From NCBI GenBank assembly GCA_029264655.1, contig JARHZY010000022.1:1-7405 (forward strand): a DNA stretch of 7,405 nucleotides, given 5' to 3'. Below, one piece after another: positions 1-5,317 of the stretch. Under the pieces are notes generated by a model that was given only the letters and a program-made list of their open reading frames with translations, had not been told where the DNA came from and did no database searches. Position 1 is the first letter of the stretch, and every line of letters begins with the position of its first letter. The DNA comes from Helicobacter sp. (GTDB lineage: Bacteria > Campylobacterota > Campylobacteria > Campylobacterales > Helicobacteraceae). The position numbers were made by a program, and so were the translations under genes.

Positions 1-832
1 CTTGTGTGCGAGATGGAGTATTTTGTTGTGTAATATTTTTTGTTGTTGCTTTAGAATCTTTTGATGGTGTATTGCCTTGCAAATTACCTCCAAATCCAAC
101 AACCTCAATCCGCACATTTGCAACACCTTTACCAACCATTGCAATATCATGTGCAGCAATATTAGAAAGATCTATGATACGCCCTGTTACAAATGGTCCT
201 CTATCATTAATTCTTACAATAGTTGTTTTACCATTATCTTTATTATATACTTTTACAATCGTATTCATAGGCAATGTTTTATGGGCTGCAGTATGTGCAT
301 ACATATTATATGTTTCACCATTAGAAGTAGCTTTTGCGTGAAAATCTGGTCCATACCAACTTGCAACACCATCAAATGTATCACCAACTTTTACTGGATG
401 TGGGCGGTATGTTTTTCCACGCACCGTATATGGACGCATAGTAGCACGTTGGATTGCTTCGCTATCACGCATACCGCCTAAAAGTGATTGTGTTGGTGTA
501 AAACTCCCATTTCCTTGCACTGGCGATTCATAGGGCATCTGCTTTGTTGCAGTGTTATTTTGCGTTGTTTGTGTATTTTGTCGCATATTTTGTGGTGTTT
601 GTCTAATATTATCTCTATCGTTTGCTACAAGCGTGCTACTGAAACTTGATTGTGTTGGTTTGGTATAATCTGTGCGGTATTTAATATGGGTATTACTATA
701 CGCATCCATAGATTCATAACTTTGTAATGCACCACTGCCTCCATTATACTTGCTTTCAGGTGCACAAGCTATTAATAAAAAAAAGTTAATAATTGCTGTT
801 GCAAAGATAATATATTTATGTATAAATTGCAA
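1..832 (-). CDS. rlpA: RlpA-family septal lipoprotein / lytic transglycosylase, C-terminus outside window
   Basis: RlpA proteins are outer-membrane lipoproteins of the double-psi beta-barrel fold; in Pseudomonas aeruginosa RlpA cleaves glycan strands stripped of stem peptides and helps daughter cells separate. I read 277 codons from a TTG at 832. Residues 1-22 form a lipoprotein signal (hydrophobic run, then LLIAC) with lipidated Cys23. Residues 24-145 are a Q/N/T-rich, probably disordered linker. Residues 153-245 are the barrel: ASWYG, NGETYNMY, TAAHKTLP, INDRGPF, RIIDLS. Glu173, His184 and Asp210 sit where the residues important for activity lie in the Pseudomonas enzyme, so the protein looks catalytically competent. 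The TTG start is preceded by AGGAG at 5 bases, inside the end of mltD, with one base between the mltD stop and this start. The frame stays open to the left edge, so any C-terminal SPOR domain cannot be judged. Family assignment is firm; activity is inferred. Confidence 0.93.
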   Translation of the reverse strand, partial: MQFIHKYIIFATAIINFFLLIACAPESKYNGGSGALQSYESMDAYSNTHIKYRTDYTKPTQSSFSSTLVANDRDNIRQTPQNMRQNTQTTQNNTATKQMPYESPVQGNGSFTPTQSLLGGMRDSEAIQRATMRPYTVRGKTYRPHPVKVGDTFDGVASWYGPDFHAKATSNGETYNMYAHTAAHKTLPMNTIVKVYNKDNGKTTIVRINDRGPFVTGRIIDLSNIAAHDIAMVGKGVANVRIEVVGFGGNLQGNTPSKDSKATTKNITQQNTPSRTQ

Positions 833-833
833 T

Positions 834-2030
834 TTAACTCCTAGCAGTTTTCTTTCTTGTATGTCGTGGTGTATGTGCGATTGTTGTTTCTGCTTTTTTT
901 ATGTTAGGTTGGGTATGGGGCAACATTGGTAATTTTAAAGTTTGATTAACAACAAGCATATTTGATTTTAAGCCATTCATTTGTTTAATTTTATCAATAC
1001 TAATATTATGTTTTTTTGCGATCTTAGAAAGATTATCACCTTTACGCACTCTATATGTTACAAAATGAGGGCGAGTATCAAGGACATTTTTAAAATGTTG
1101 CTTAAAATATGTTAGCCGTTCATAAGGCAAATATACCTGATATTCTTTTTGCCCAAAAGGCACAAAATCATATTTAAAATGGCGGTTATAGCTACGAAAT
1201 TGCTCAAGACTCATATTTGCTCCCTTAGCAATATTGGCAAGTGAATTTCCTGCTTTTACATGCACGATAACAAGAGAATCTCCTGCACCACGATTAAGCA
1301 TATATTCTTTATCAGCTTGTTTTAACTCATGTGCATTAGAAAATGCAAGCGACATAGACATAATTTTACGCAAATAATTACGGGTCTCAAGCGGAAGATA
1401 TTGTTCTTCTTCATCAAGCAAAACCGCTATATTATCACTTTCTGCTTCCTTTATAGCACGATTTAAACGCCCTAAACCACAATTATATGCCATTGCAGCA
1501 AGATACCATTTACCTGTTGCATTATAGAGATACTGCAAATATTTAATTGCAGCTTGTGTGCTTTTAATCGGGTCTTGACGTTCATCTATATAATCATCTA
1601 TCTTTAATCCTAATTCCTTAGCAGTAGCTGGCATAAGCTGCCATATCCCCGCAGCTTTTTTAGCACTAAGGGCTTGGGATTTAAATTCAGATTCTGCCAT
1701 TGCAAGAAATAAAAATTCCTGTGGCACATCTGCATCTGCAAGCATCTTGCGTAAAATAGGGATAAATTCATAACCATTATCAAATTGGCGAGTTAAATAC
1801 TTCCATTTTGTTGTATCAACATCAATAAGTTGTCCTTCAGCCTGCAATGTTGCAATGTATTCAACCGGTATGTTAAAGGCATTGATAGTTCTTGTATCAA
1901 AACGATTAAAATACTGATTTGTAGTTGGCATATACATACTATATTCCAAAAAGTCTATATTTACAGAATCTGCAAACGCTTGCATTGCCAACAAGGGAAA
2001 ACTACAAGCAACAATAAATTTTTTAACCAC
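834..2030 (-). CDS. mltD: Membrane-bound lytic murein transglycosylase D-like, SLT domain plus two LysM repeats
   Basis: The enzyme cleaves the beta-1,4 MurNAc-GlcNAc bond of peptidoglycan, leaving 1,6-anhydro-MurNAc ends, in the periplasm. Numbered from a GTG at 2030 it has 398 residues. Residues 1-20 are a Sec signal with a likely cut after AFA; there is no lipobox, unlike E. coli MltD. Residues about 85-230 are the lysozyme-like SLT domain: AMAESEF with catalytic Glu113, then AAGIWQLMPATA and AMAYNCGLGRLNRA. Residues about 253-301 are a divergent LysM, and 324-367 a clear one (YRVRKGDNLSKIAKKHNIS), which bind glycan. The tail after 370 is basic. I chose GTG because AAAAGGA lies 6 bases upstream and it gives a clean signal peptide. 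An ATG at 2057 would add nine residues (MKLCLKGIY) and would swallow that binding site. It is transcribed with rlpA and diverges from rppH. Confidence 0.95.
   Translation of the reverse strand: MVKKFIVACSFPLLAMQAFADSVNIDFLEYSMYMPTTNQYFNRFDTRTINAFNIPVEYIATLQAEGQLIDVDTTKWKYLTRQFDNGYEFIPILRKMLADADVPQEFLFLAMAESEFKSQALSAKKAAGIWQLMPATAKELGLKIDDYIDERQDPIKSTQAAIKYLQYLYNATGKWYLAAMAYNCGLGRLNRAIKEAESDNIAVLLDEEEQYLPLETRNYLRKIMSMSLAFSNAHELKQADKEYMLNRGAGDSLVIVHVKAGNSLANIAKGANMSLEQFRSYNRHFKYDFVPFGQKEYQVYLPYERLTYFKQHFKNVLDTRPHFVTYRVRKGDNLSKIAKKHNISIDKIKQMNGLKSNMLVVNQTLKLPMLPHTQPNIKKAETTIAHTPRHTRKKTARS
838..842 (-). promoter_or_regulatory. Ribosome binding site for rlpA inside mltD
   Basis: On the minus strand AGGAG lies 5 bases before a TTG, and the AGGAG falls within the last sense codons of mltD. 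No ATG or GTG start in this frame gives the complete lipoprotein signal, so this site decides the rlpA start. It implies that ribosomes finishing mltD feed rlpA translation. Confidence 0.75.
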
Positions 2031-2036
2031 ATATAT

Positions 2037-2043
2037 TCCTTTT
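2037..2043 (-). promoter_or_regulatory. Ribosome binding site that sets the mltD GTG start
   Basis: AAAAGGA on the minus strand ends 6 bases before GTG at 2030-2028. The in-frame ATG at 2057 lies upstream of this site and has no comparable purine-rich motif close to it, so the site supports the shorter protein. Confidence 0.6.
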
Positions 2044-2109
2044 AAACATAGTTTCAAATTACAAAAAAATATTAAAATTAATGCAAAAATAATTCCCTAA
2101 ATTTTCCAT

Positions 2110-2139
2110 TTGCAAAAAAATAAACCGAAATTCTACAAT
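2110..2139 (+). promoter_or_regulatory. Candidate promoter for the rppH operon
   Basis: TTGCAA (2110-2115), an 18-base spacer and TACAAT (2134-2139) resemble a sigma-70 promoter. It would leave a leader of about 115 bases before rppH. A second -10-like TATAGA lies at 2188-2193 without a well-placed -35 box and would give a shorter leader. Either could serve; the region must hold a promoter because the operon begins here and the upstream gene diverges. Confidence 0.33.
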
Positions 2140-2160
2140 ATATAGACTAATAATTACCAA
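2130..2160 (-). promoter_or_regulatory. Candidate promoter for mltD-rlpA
   Basis: On the minus strand TTGGTA (2160-2155) is followed after 19 bases by TAGAAT (2135-2130), a loose match to the housekeeping sigma consensus. It would give a 5' leader of about 95 bases. In Helicobacter the -35 box is weakly conserved and AT-rich DNA yields many chance matches, so this is a suggestion only. Confidence 0.28.
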
Positions 2161-2262
2161 TATTTATTTTGAAAATGCTATCATTAGTATAGAATTTTTA
2201 CTTATTTATGAAATAAATTACTCATTTTAAAGATTTTCGGAAGAAAGGAATATAGAAAAAAT

Positions 2263-2742
2263 ATGCACACAGCAGATACAGCTAAAAAATATAGACTGAA
2301 TGTTGCTGCTATTATCCTATCATCACAATATCCATATGTTTGTGAATTTTTTATTGCTGAACGCAGTGATTTAAAAAATATATGGCAGTTTCCACAAGGC
2401 GGCATTGATGCAGGAGAGAGTCCAAAAGATGCCCTATTTCGTGAGCTTAAGGAAGAAATTGGCACAAATGATATTGAAGTGCTTGCAGAATATCCTACAT
2501 GGGTTACTTATGATTTTCCATCAATTGTTATGGATAAAATGCGTCCTTATGCAGGACAACAACAAAAATATTTTCTTGTGAAACTTAAATCTTCTTCAAG
2601 CATTAATATAAAAACTGCAGAACCAGAATTTTCGCGTTATGAATTTGTAGATTTAACGACTCTTTTGCAAAAGGTTACAAAATTTAAAAAGCATATATAT
2701 GTGCAAGTCCTTGACTATTTTAGAAAAGAAGGGTATATTTAA
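2263..2742 (+). CDS. rppH: RNA 5'-pyrophosphohydrolase (Nudix family)
   Basis: RppH removes pyrophosphate from triphosphorylated mRNA 5' ends in the cytoplasm, leaving a monophosphate that opens the transcript to RNase attack; some family members also act on dinucleoside polyphosphates. The 159 residues are the usual length. Residues 11-19 (RLNVAAIIL), WQFPQGGID at 41-49 and the full Nudix box at 46-67 are present, with Arg60, Glu61, Glu64 and Glu65 placed for metal binding. The C-terminal FKKHIYVQVLDYF matches RppH rather than other Nudix groups. The closest known relative by eye is H. pylori HP1228, formerly called invasion protein A. The ATG at 2263 is the only start in range, but the best purine motif (AAAGGA, 2244-2249) is 13 bases away, which is long. 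The stop overlaps the lysC start by one base, so this is the promoter-proximal operon gene. Confidence 0.94.
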   Translation: MHTADTAKKYRLNVAAIILSSQYPYVCEFFIAERSDLKNIWQFPQGGIDAGESPKDALFRELKEEIGTNDIEVLAEYPTWVTYDFPSIVMDKMRPYAGQQQKYFLVKLKSSSSINIKTAEPEFSRYEFVDLTTLLQKVTKFKKHIYVQVLDYFRKEGYI

Positions 2743-3944
2743 TGCTGATAGTTCAAAAATATGGTGGCACAAGTATGGGTGGCACAGAGCGGATTCAAAA
2801 TGTTGCAAGACGTATAAGCCAAGTAGCACAAGGTAACCAACTTGTTATTGTAGTTTCTGCTATGAGTGGTGTTACTGATGAGATTTTAGGATATGGTAAA
2901 TTTTTTACCCCCATGCCAAATGAACGCGATTTAGACATGGCGTTGAGCAGTGGCGAACAAATTAGTGCTGCATTGCTTAGCATTGCATTAAACGCTATGG
3001 GTTTAAAAGCTATTGCTTTTAATGGTAGGCAAGCTGGAATCTTAACAGATTCTAACCACACAAAAGCACGTATCCAAACAATCAATACAGAAAATATTAT
3101 GCGGCATTTGCAAGATGGTTATATAGTTGTAGTTACAGGATTTCAAGGCTTAAGCGATAAGGGAGAGATTACAACACTTGGACGCGGTGGTAGTGATTTA
3201 TCAGCAGTTGCACTTGCAGGTGCTTTGCATGCTGATTTATGTGAAATTTATAGCGATGTAGATGGGATATATACAACAGACCCACGCATAGAAGAAAAAG
3301 CAAGAAAAATTGAACGCATTAGCTATGATGAAATGCTAGAGCTTGCAAGTATGGGTGCAAAAGTGCTTCTTAACCGCTCTGTTGAACTTGCAAAAAAATG
3401 GAATGTCCCATTATATGCTAAAAGCAGTTTTAGCGATGATAGAGGCACACTTATTACAACGGAGGATAATATTATGGAAAAACCTATTGTTAGTGGCATA
3501 GCCCTTGATAAAAATCAAGCTCGAGTAAGTCTTATGGGTATTAAAGATAAACCCGGTATTGCTGCAGAACTTTTTGGCAAACTATCTAATGCAAATATTA
3601 ATGTAGATATGATTGTGCAAACAATTGGACGCGATGCAAAAACTAATCTTGATTTCACAGTGCCAAAAAATGAACTTGATAAAGCAAAACTCACACTTGA
3701 AGCTTTTCAGGTAAATGCTGATTCAATAGATTATGATGATGAAGTTGCAATTGTTTCTATTGTTGGCGTTGGTATGAAAAGTCATAGCGGTGTTGCAGCA
3801 AAAGCATTTGAAGCGATGGCACATGATAATATCAATATCCGCATGATTAGCACTAGCGAAATTAAAATATCTATGCTTATTGATTTGAAATATGCAGAAT
3901 TAAGCGTGCGGACTTTACATACTGCATATCAACTTGATAAATAG
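2742..3944 (+). CDS. lysC: Aspartate kinase, monofunctional, with C-terminal ACT domains
   Basis: It phosphorylates L-aspartate with ATP to 4-aspartyl phosphate, the first step toward diaminopimelate, lysine, threonine and methionine. The 400 residues are standard. The amino-acid-kinase domain spans 1-240: VQKYGGTSMG (4-13), VSAMSGVTD (38-46), SSGEQISA (69-76), TTLGRGGSDLSA (144-155) and CEIYSDVDGIYTTDPR (167-182). Two ACT domains follow, about 262-330 (MGIKDKPGIAAELF) and 335-400 (VGVGMKSHSGVAAKAF, INIRMISTSEIKIS), where lysine or threonine feedback would act. There is no homoserine dehydrogenase fusion. ATG overlaps the rppH stop in TAATG, with AAGGG 8 bases upstream, indicating coupling. 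An internal ribosome binding site before Met245 probably also yields a separate beta chain, as in the alpha2-beta2 enzymes of Bacillus and Corynebacterium. The effector specificity cannot be read from sequence. Confidence 0.96.
   Translation: MLIVQKYGGTSMGGTERIQNVARRISQVAQGNQLVIVVSAMSGVTDEILGYGKFFTPMPNERDLDMALSSGEQISAALLSIALNAMGLKAIAFNGRQAGILTDSNHTKARIQTINTENIMRHLQDGYIVVVTGFQGLSDKGEITTLGRGGSDLSAVALAGALHADLCEIYSDVDGIYTTDPRIEEKARKIERISYDEMLELASMGAKVLLNRSVELAKKWNVPLYAKSSFSDDRGTLITTEDNIMEKPIVSGIALDKNQARVSLMGIKDKPGIAAELFGKLSNANINVDMIVQTIGRDAKTNLDFTVPKNELDKAKLTLEAFQVNADSIDYDDEVAIVSIVGVGMKSHSGVAAKAFEAMAHDNINIRMISTSEIKISMLIDLKYAELSVRTLHTAYQLDK
3461..3465 (+). promoter_or_regulatory. Internal Shine-Dalgarno inside lysC
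   Basis: GGAGG, the strongest Shine-Dalgarno core I found in the window, lies 8 bases before an in-frame ATG at 3474. It falls exactly in the linker between the kinase domain and the ACT domains (codons for TEDNI). The position and spacing fit a genuine internal translation start. Confidence 0.65.
3474..3944 (+). CDS. Predicted aspartate kinase beta subunit from in-frame internal start
   Basis: Translation from Met245 of lysC would give a 156-residue protein beginning MEKPIVSGIALDK and holding only the two ACT domains. In Bacillus subtilis, Corynebacterium glutamicum and Thermus thermophilus, aspartate kinase is an alpha2-beta2 tetramer whose beta chain arises from the same kind of in-frame internal start at about this residue, and the beta chain carries effector-binding sites. 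The evidence here is the perfect GGAGG at 8 bases and the exact domain boundary. I infer expression; it has not been shown in this sequence. Confidence 0.6.
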   Translation: MEKPIVSGIALDKNQARVSLMGIKDKPGIAAELFGKLSNANINVDMIVQTIGRDAKTNLDFTVPKNELDKAKLTLEAFQVNADSIDYDDEVAIVSIVGVGMKSHSGVAAKAFEAMAHDNINIRMISTSEIKISMLIDLKYAELSVRTLHTAYQLDK

Positions 3945-3951
3945 TTTTTAT

Positions 3952-3956
3952 AAGGA
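3952..3956 (+). promoter_or_regulatory. Ribosome binding site that sets the hobA TTG start
   Basis: AAGGA is 7 bases before TTG at 3964, which opens the hobA frame. An ATG at 3960 lies closer, but it is out of frame and leads to a stop after six codons (MFGNKY), so it cannot start hobA. Confidence 0.65.
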
Positions 3957-3963
3957 ATAATGT

Positions 3964-4521
3964 TTGGCAATAAATATTAACGAATGGATGATGCATGCAT
4001 TAAGAAAAGATTCTGAAAGTATTAACCGCATGCCATTACAATGGCTTGAGATTATGCGTAATCGTTGGACTCCACTTGTAGCAAGGGCTATTGCTTTTTT
4101 AATTAATGGTGGCACTTTTTTACTTTGCACAGATTCCAAACGCACTTGGTTGCAACATTATATTTTAAATAAGCTAAACAATCCTGATACAAACCGCCCA
4201 TTTGTCCCTATTTATGGGCTTGATTCTTCTTTAATCGCATTGCTTACAGCAAAACAAAATGATGCTGTAAAAGATGTGCTTGATATGTCTTACCAAAGAT
4301 ATGCATTGTGGTATATTGGACAAAGTCAAAACCCATTAGCACAATTTAGCCTAGAAATACAAGAATCTTTTTTATGGGTGCTTGATGAGTCTTTAGAGCA
4401 TTCCTTTACATTACAATCAGATGATAGTAATCTTGATTTTAAGCTATTGCAAGCATATAGAATCTTTGAGCAATCTCTTTTTGCTGGCATTTGCGGTGAG
4501 TTTATGCTTGAAAAAATATAA
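3964..4521 (+). CDS. hobA: HobA, DnaA-binding initiation regulator
   Basis: HobA is an epsilonproteobacterial protein that forms a tetramer of SIS-like fold, binds the N-terminal domain of DnaA and promotes its ordered assembly at the origin; it is the structural counterpart of DiaA in E. coli. The 185 residues agree with the family. Features I match from memory to H. pylori HP1230 are an N-terminal INEW, FLINGGTFLLCTDSKRTWLQHYIL at about 45-68 (compare HVLNGGSLLVSADSSRHW), PIYGLDSS around 82-89, the SFLWVLDES run at 135-143 and LDFKLLQAYRIFEQSLFA at 157-174. The start is TTG with AAGGA 7 bases upstream; no in-frame ATG precedes Met9. It lies 19 bases after lysC and 53 before holB, the same context as in H. 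pylori, which supports the call independently of sequence similarity. Confidence 0.88.
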   Translation: MAININEWMMHALRKDSESINRMPLQWLEIMRNRWTPLVARAIAFLINGGTFLLCTDSKRTWLQHYILNKLNNPDTNRPFVPIYGLDSSLIALLTAKQNDAVKDVLDMSYQRYALWYIGQSQNPLAQFSLEIQESFLWVLDESLEHSFTLQSDDSNLDFKLLQAYRIFEQSLFAGICGEFMLEKI

Positions 4522-4562
4522 TATATTGGGATAAATAACATATCTTTTGATTTTAGTATTAA

Positions 4563-4568
4563 AAGGAG
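4563..4568 (+). promoter_or_regulatory. Ribosome binding site that sets the holB TTG start
   Basis: AAGGAG ends 6 bases before TTG at 4575. There is no in-frame ATG until deep in the conserved domain, so this site fixes a start that includes an unusual N-terminal tail of about 45 residues. Confidence 0.65.
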
Positions 4569-4574
4569 TATATC

Positions 4575-5315
4575 TTGCAAACGACACATAGCACACAACA
4601 AGTAACACGAGATATATATACTTTACCACAATCTCACAAGATACAAGATTCTACAACAACACAACCAAGTTTCCATGCACCATCAAAGATTAATCCCAAA
4701 TTTATCACCACATTTAAAAAATCATGTATTATTATTAGCAATGATTTCCAAAACGAAATTAATTATTTAAACAACACATATAAAAAAGAAGATATAAGAA
4801 TCTTTGAGTTAGAAGAATTAAAGATTGATCATGTCCATACTATTATCCAAGAAGCTCATATTGCCACACAACATGATAGAATCATTGCTATTTTTGCATT
4901 TAGTTATAATCATTTTGCACAAAATGCACTTTTAAAAATTTTAGAAGAACCTCCCGCACATATTATTTTTATGCTCTATATTAGTGCAAGAAATAAACTC
5001 ATACCCACTATTTTTTCGCGACTTGTTGTTTTCAATAAAAGTAAAAAAAAGCATGTAGAAGCATTTAAGCTTGATATAACACAACTCACTATCCCAATAG
5101 TATATGAGTATATTTGCCAACTTGAAAAAGAAAATATAAGCCATGAGCAAGGCAGAATAATACTTACCCAAATCCTTGAAGCTGTAATAGCGCATAATAT
5201 GTTGCTTGATAGAACTACTTTAGAATATTTTGACCTTGCCCTACAAGCATTATATAGCAAACAAAGCGTGCATTTTGCACTTTTACCCATTCTCTTATCT
5301 TTAGTAACGAGGTAG
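4575..5315 (+). CDS. holB: DNA polymerase III delta-prime subunit, short epsilonproteobacterial form
   Basis: Delta-prime is the stator of the clamp loader that puts the beta sliding clamp on DNA; it acts with delta and the DnaX protein. At 246 residues it is much shorter than E. coli HolB (334) and has no Walker A loop or zinc-binding cysteines, as expected for the reduced form in this group. The diagnostic segment is 106-152: FAFSYNHFAQNALLKILEEPP, then LIPTIFSRLVVF. Arg149 sits in the position of the SRC-motif arginine finger, although the Cys is replaced by Leu. Residues 1-45 are T/S/Q-rich and probably disordered. The rest after 165 is helical and poorly conserved. It starts with TTG and ends 2 bases before folP. 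A TATAAT at 4517-4522, over the hobA stop, could be an extra promoter but has no good -35. Context and the LEEPP region carry the assignment. Confidence 0.85.
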   Translation: MQTTHSTQQVTRDIYTLPQSHKIQDSTTTQPSFHAPSKINPKFITTFKKSCIIISNDFQNEINYLNNTYKKEDIRIFELEELKIDHVHTIIQEAHIATQHDRIIAIFAFSYNHFAQNALLKILEEPPAHIIFMLYISARNKLIPTIFSRLVVFNKSKKKHVEAFKLDITQLTIPIVYEYICQLEKENISHEQGRIILTQILEAVIAHNMLLDRTTLEYFDLALQALYSKQSVHFALLPILLSLVTR

Positions 5316-5317
5316 TT

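Noticed and set aside
6..481. Two plus-strand reading frames of 111 and 134 codons
   Set aside because: They lie antisense to rlpA, which has a full lipoprotein signal and conserved barrel motifs; the plus-strand products are Cys/Ile-rich with no ribosome binding site or domain.
777..784. A8 tract in the rlpA signal-peptide region as a phase-variation switch
   Set aside because: Eight A/T is short, similar runs occur in folP (5611-5618) and holB, and housekeeping wall enzymes are not typical phase-variable genes.
2028..2057. ATG at 2057 as the mltD start
   Set aside because: It adds nine residues before a clean signal peptide and lies upstream of the only good Shine-Dalgarno, which serves the GTG at 2030.
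2170..2192. Fur-box-like sequence before rppH
   Set aside because: The match to the GATAATNATTATC-type repeat needs a gap and several mismatches, and the genes are not iron-related.
2263..2742. Naming the Nudix gene an invasion protein (invA/ialA)
   Set aside because: That is a historical label; the WQFPQGG and Nudix motifs fit RNA pyrophosphohydrolase, and nothing in the sequence indicates a dedicated invasion role.
5043..5068. A AAA AAG slippery heptamer in holB, like the one used in dnaX
   Set aside because: The -1 frame ends after about five codons, I see no strong stem downstream and no upstream Shine-Dalgarno-like stimulator; runs of Lys codons are common in this AT-rich genome.
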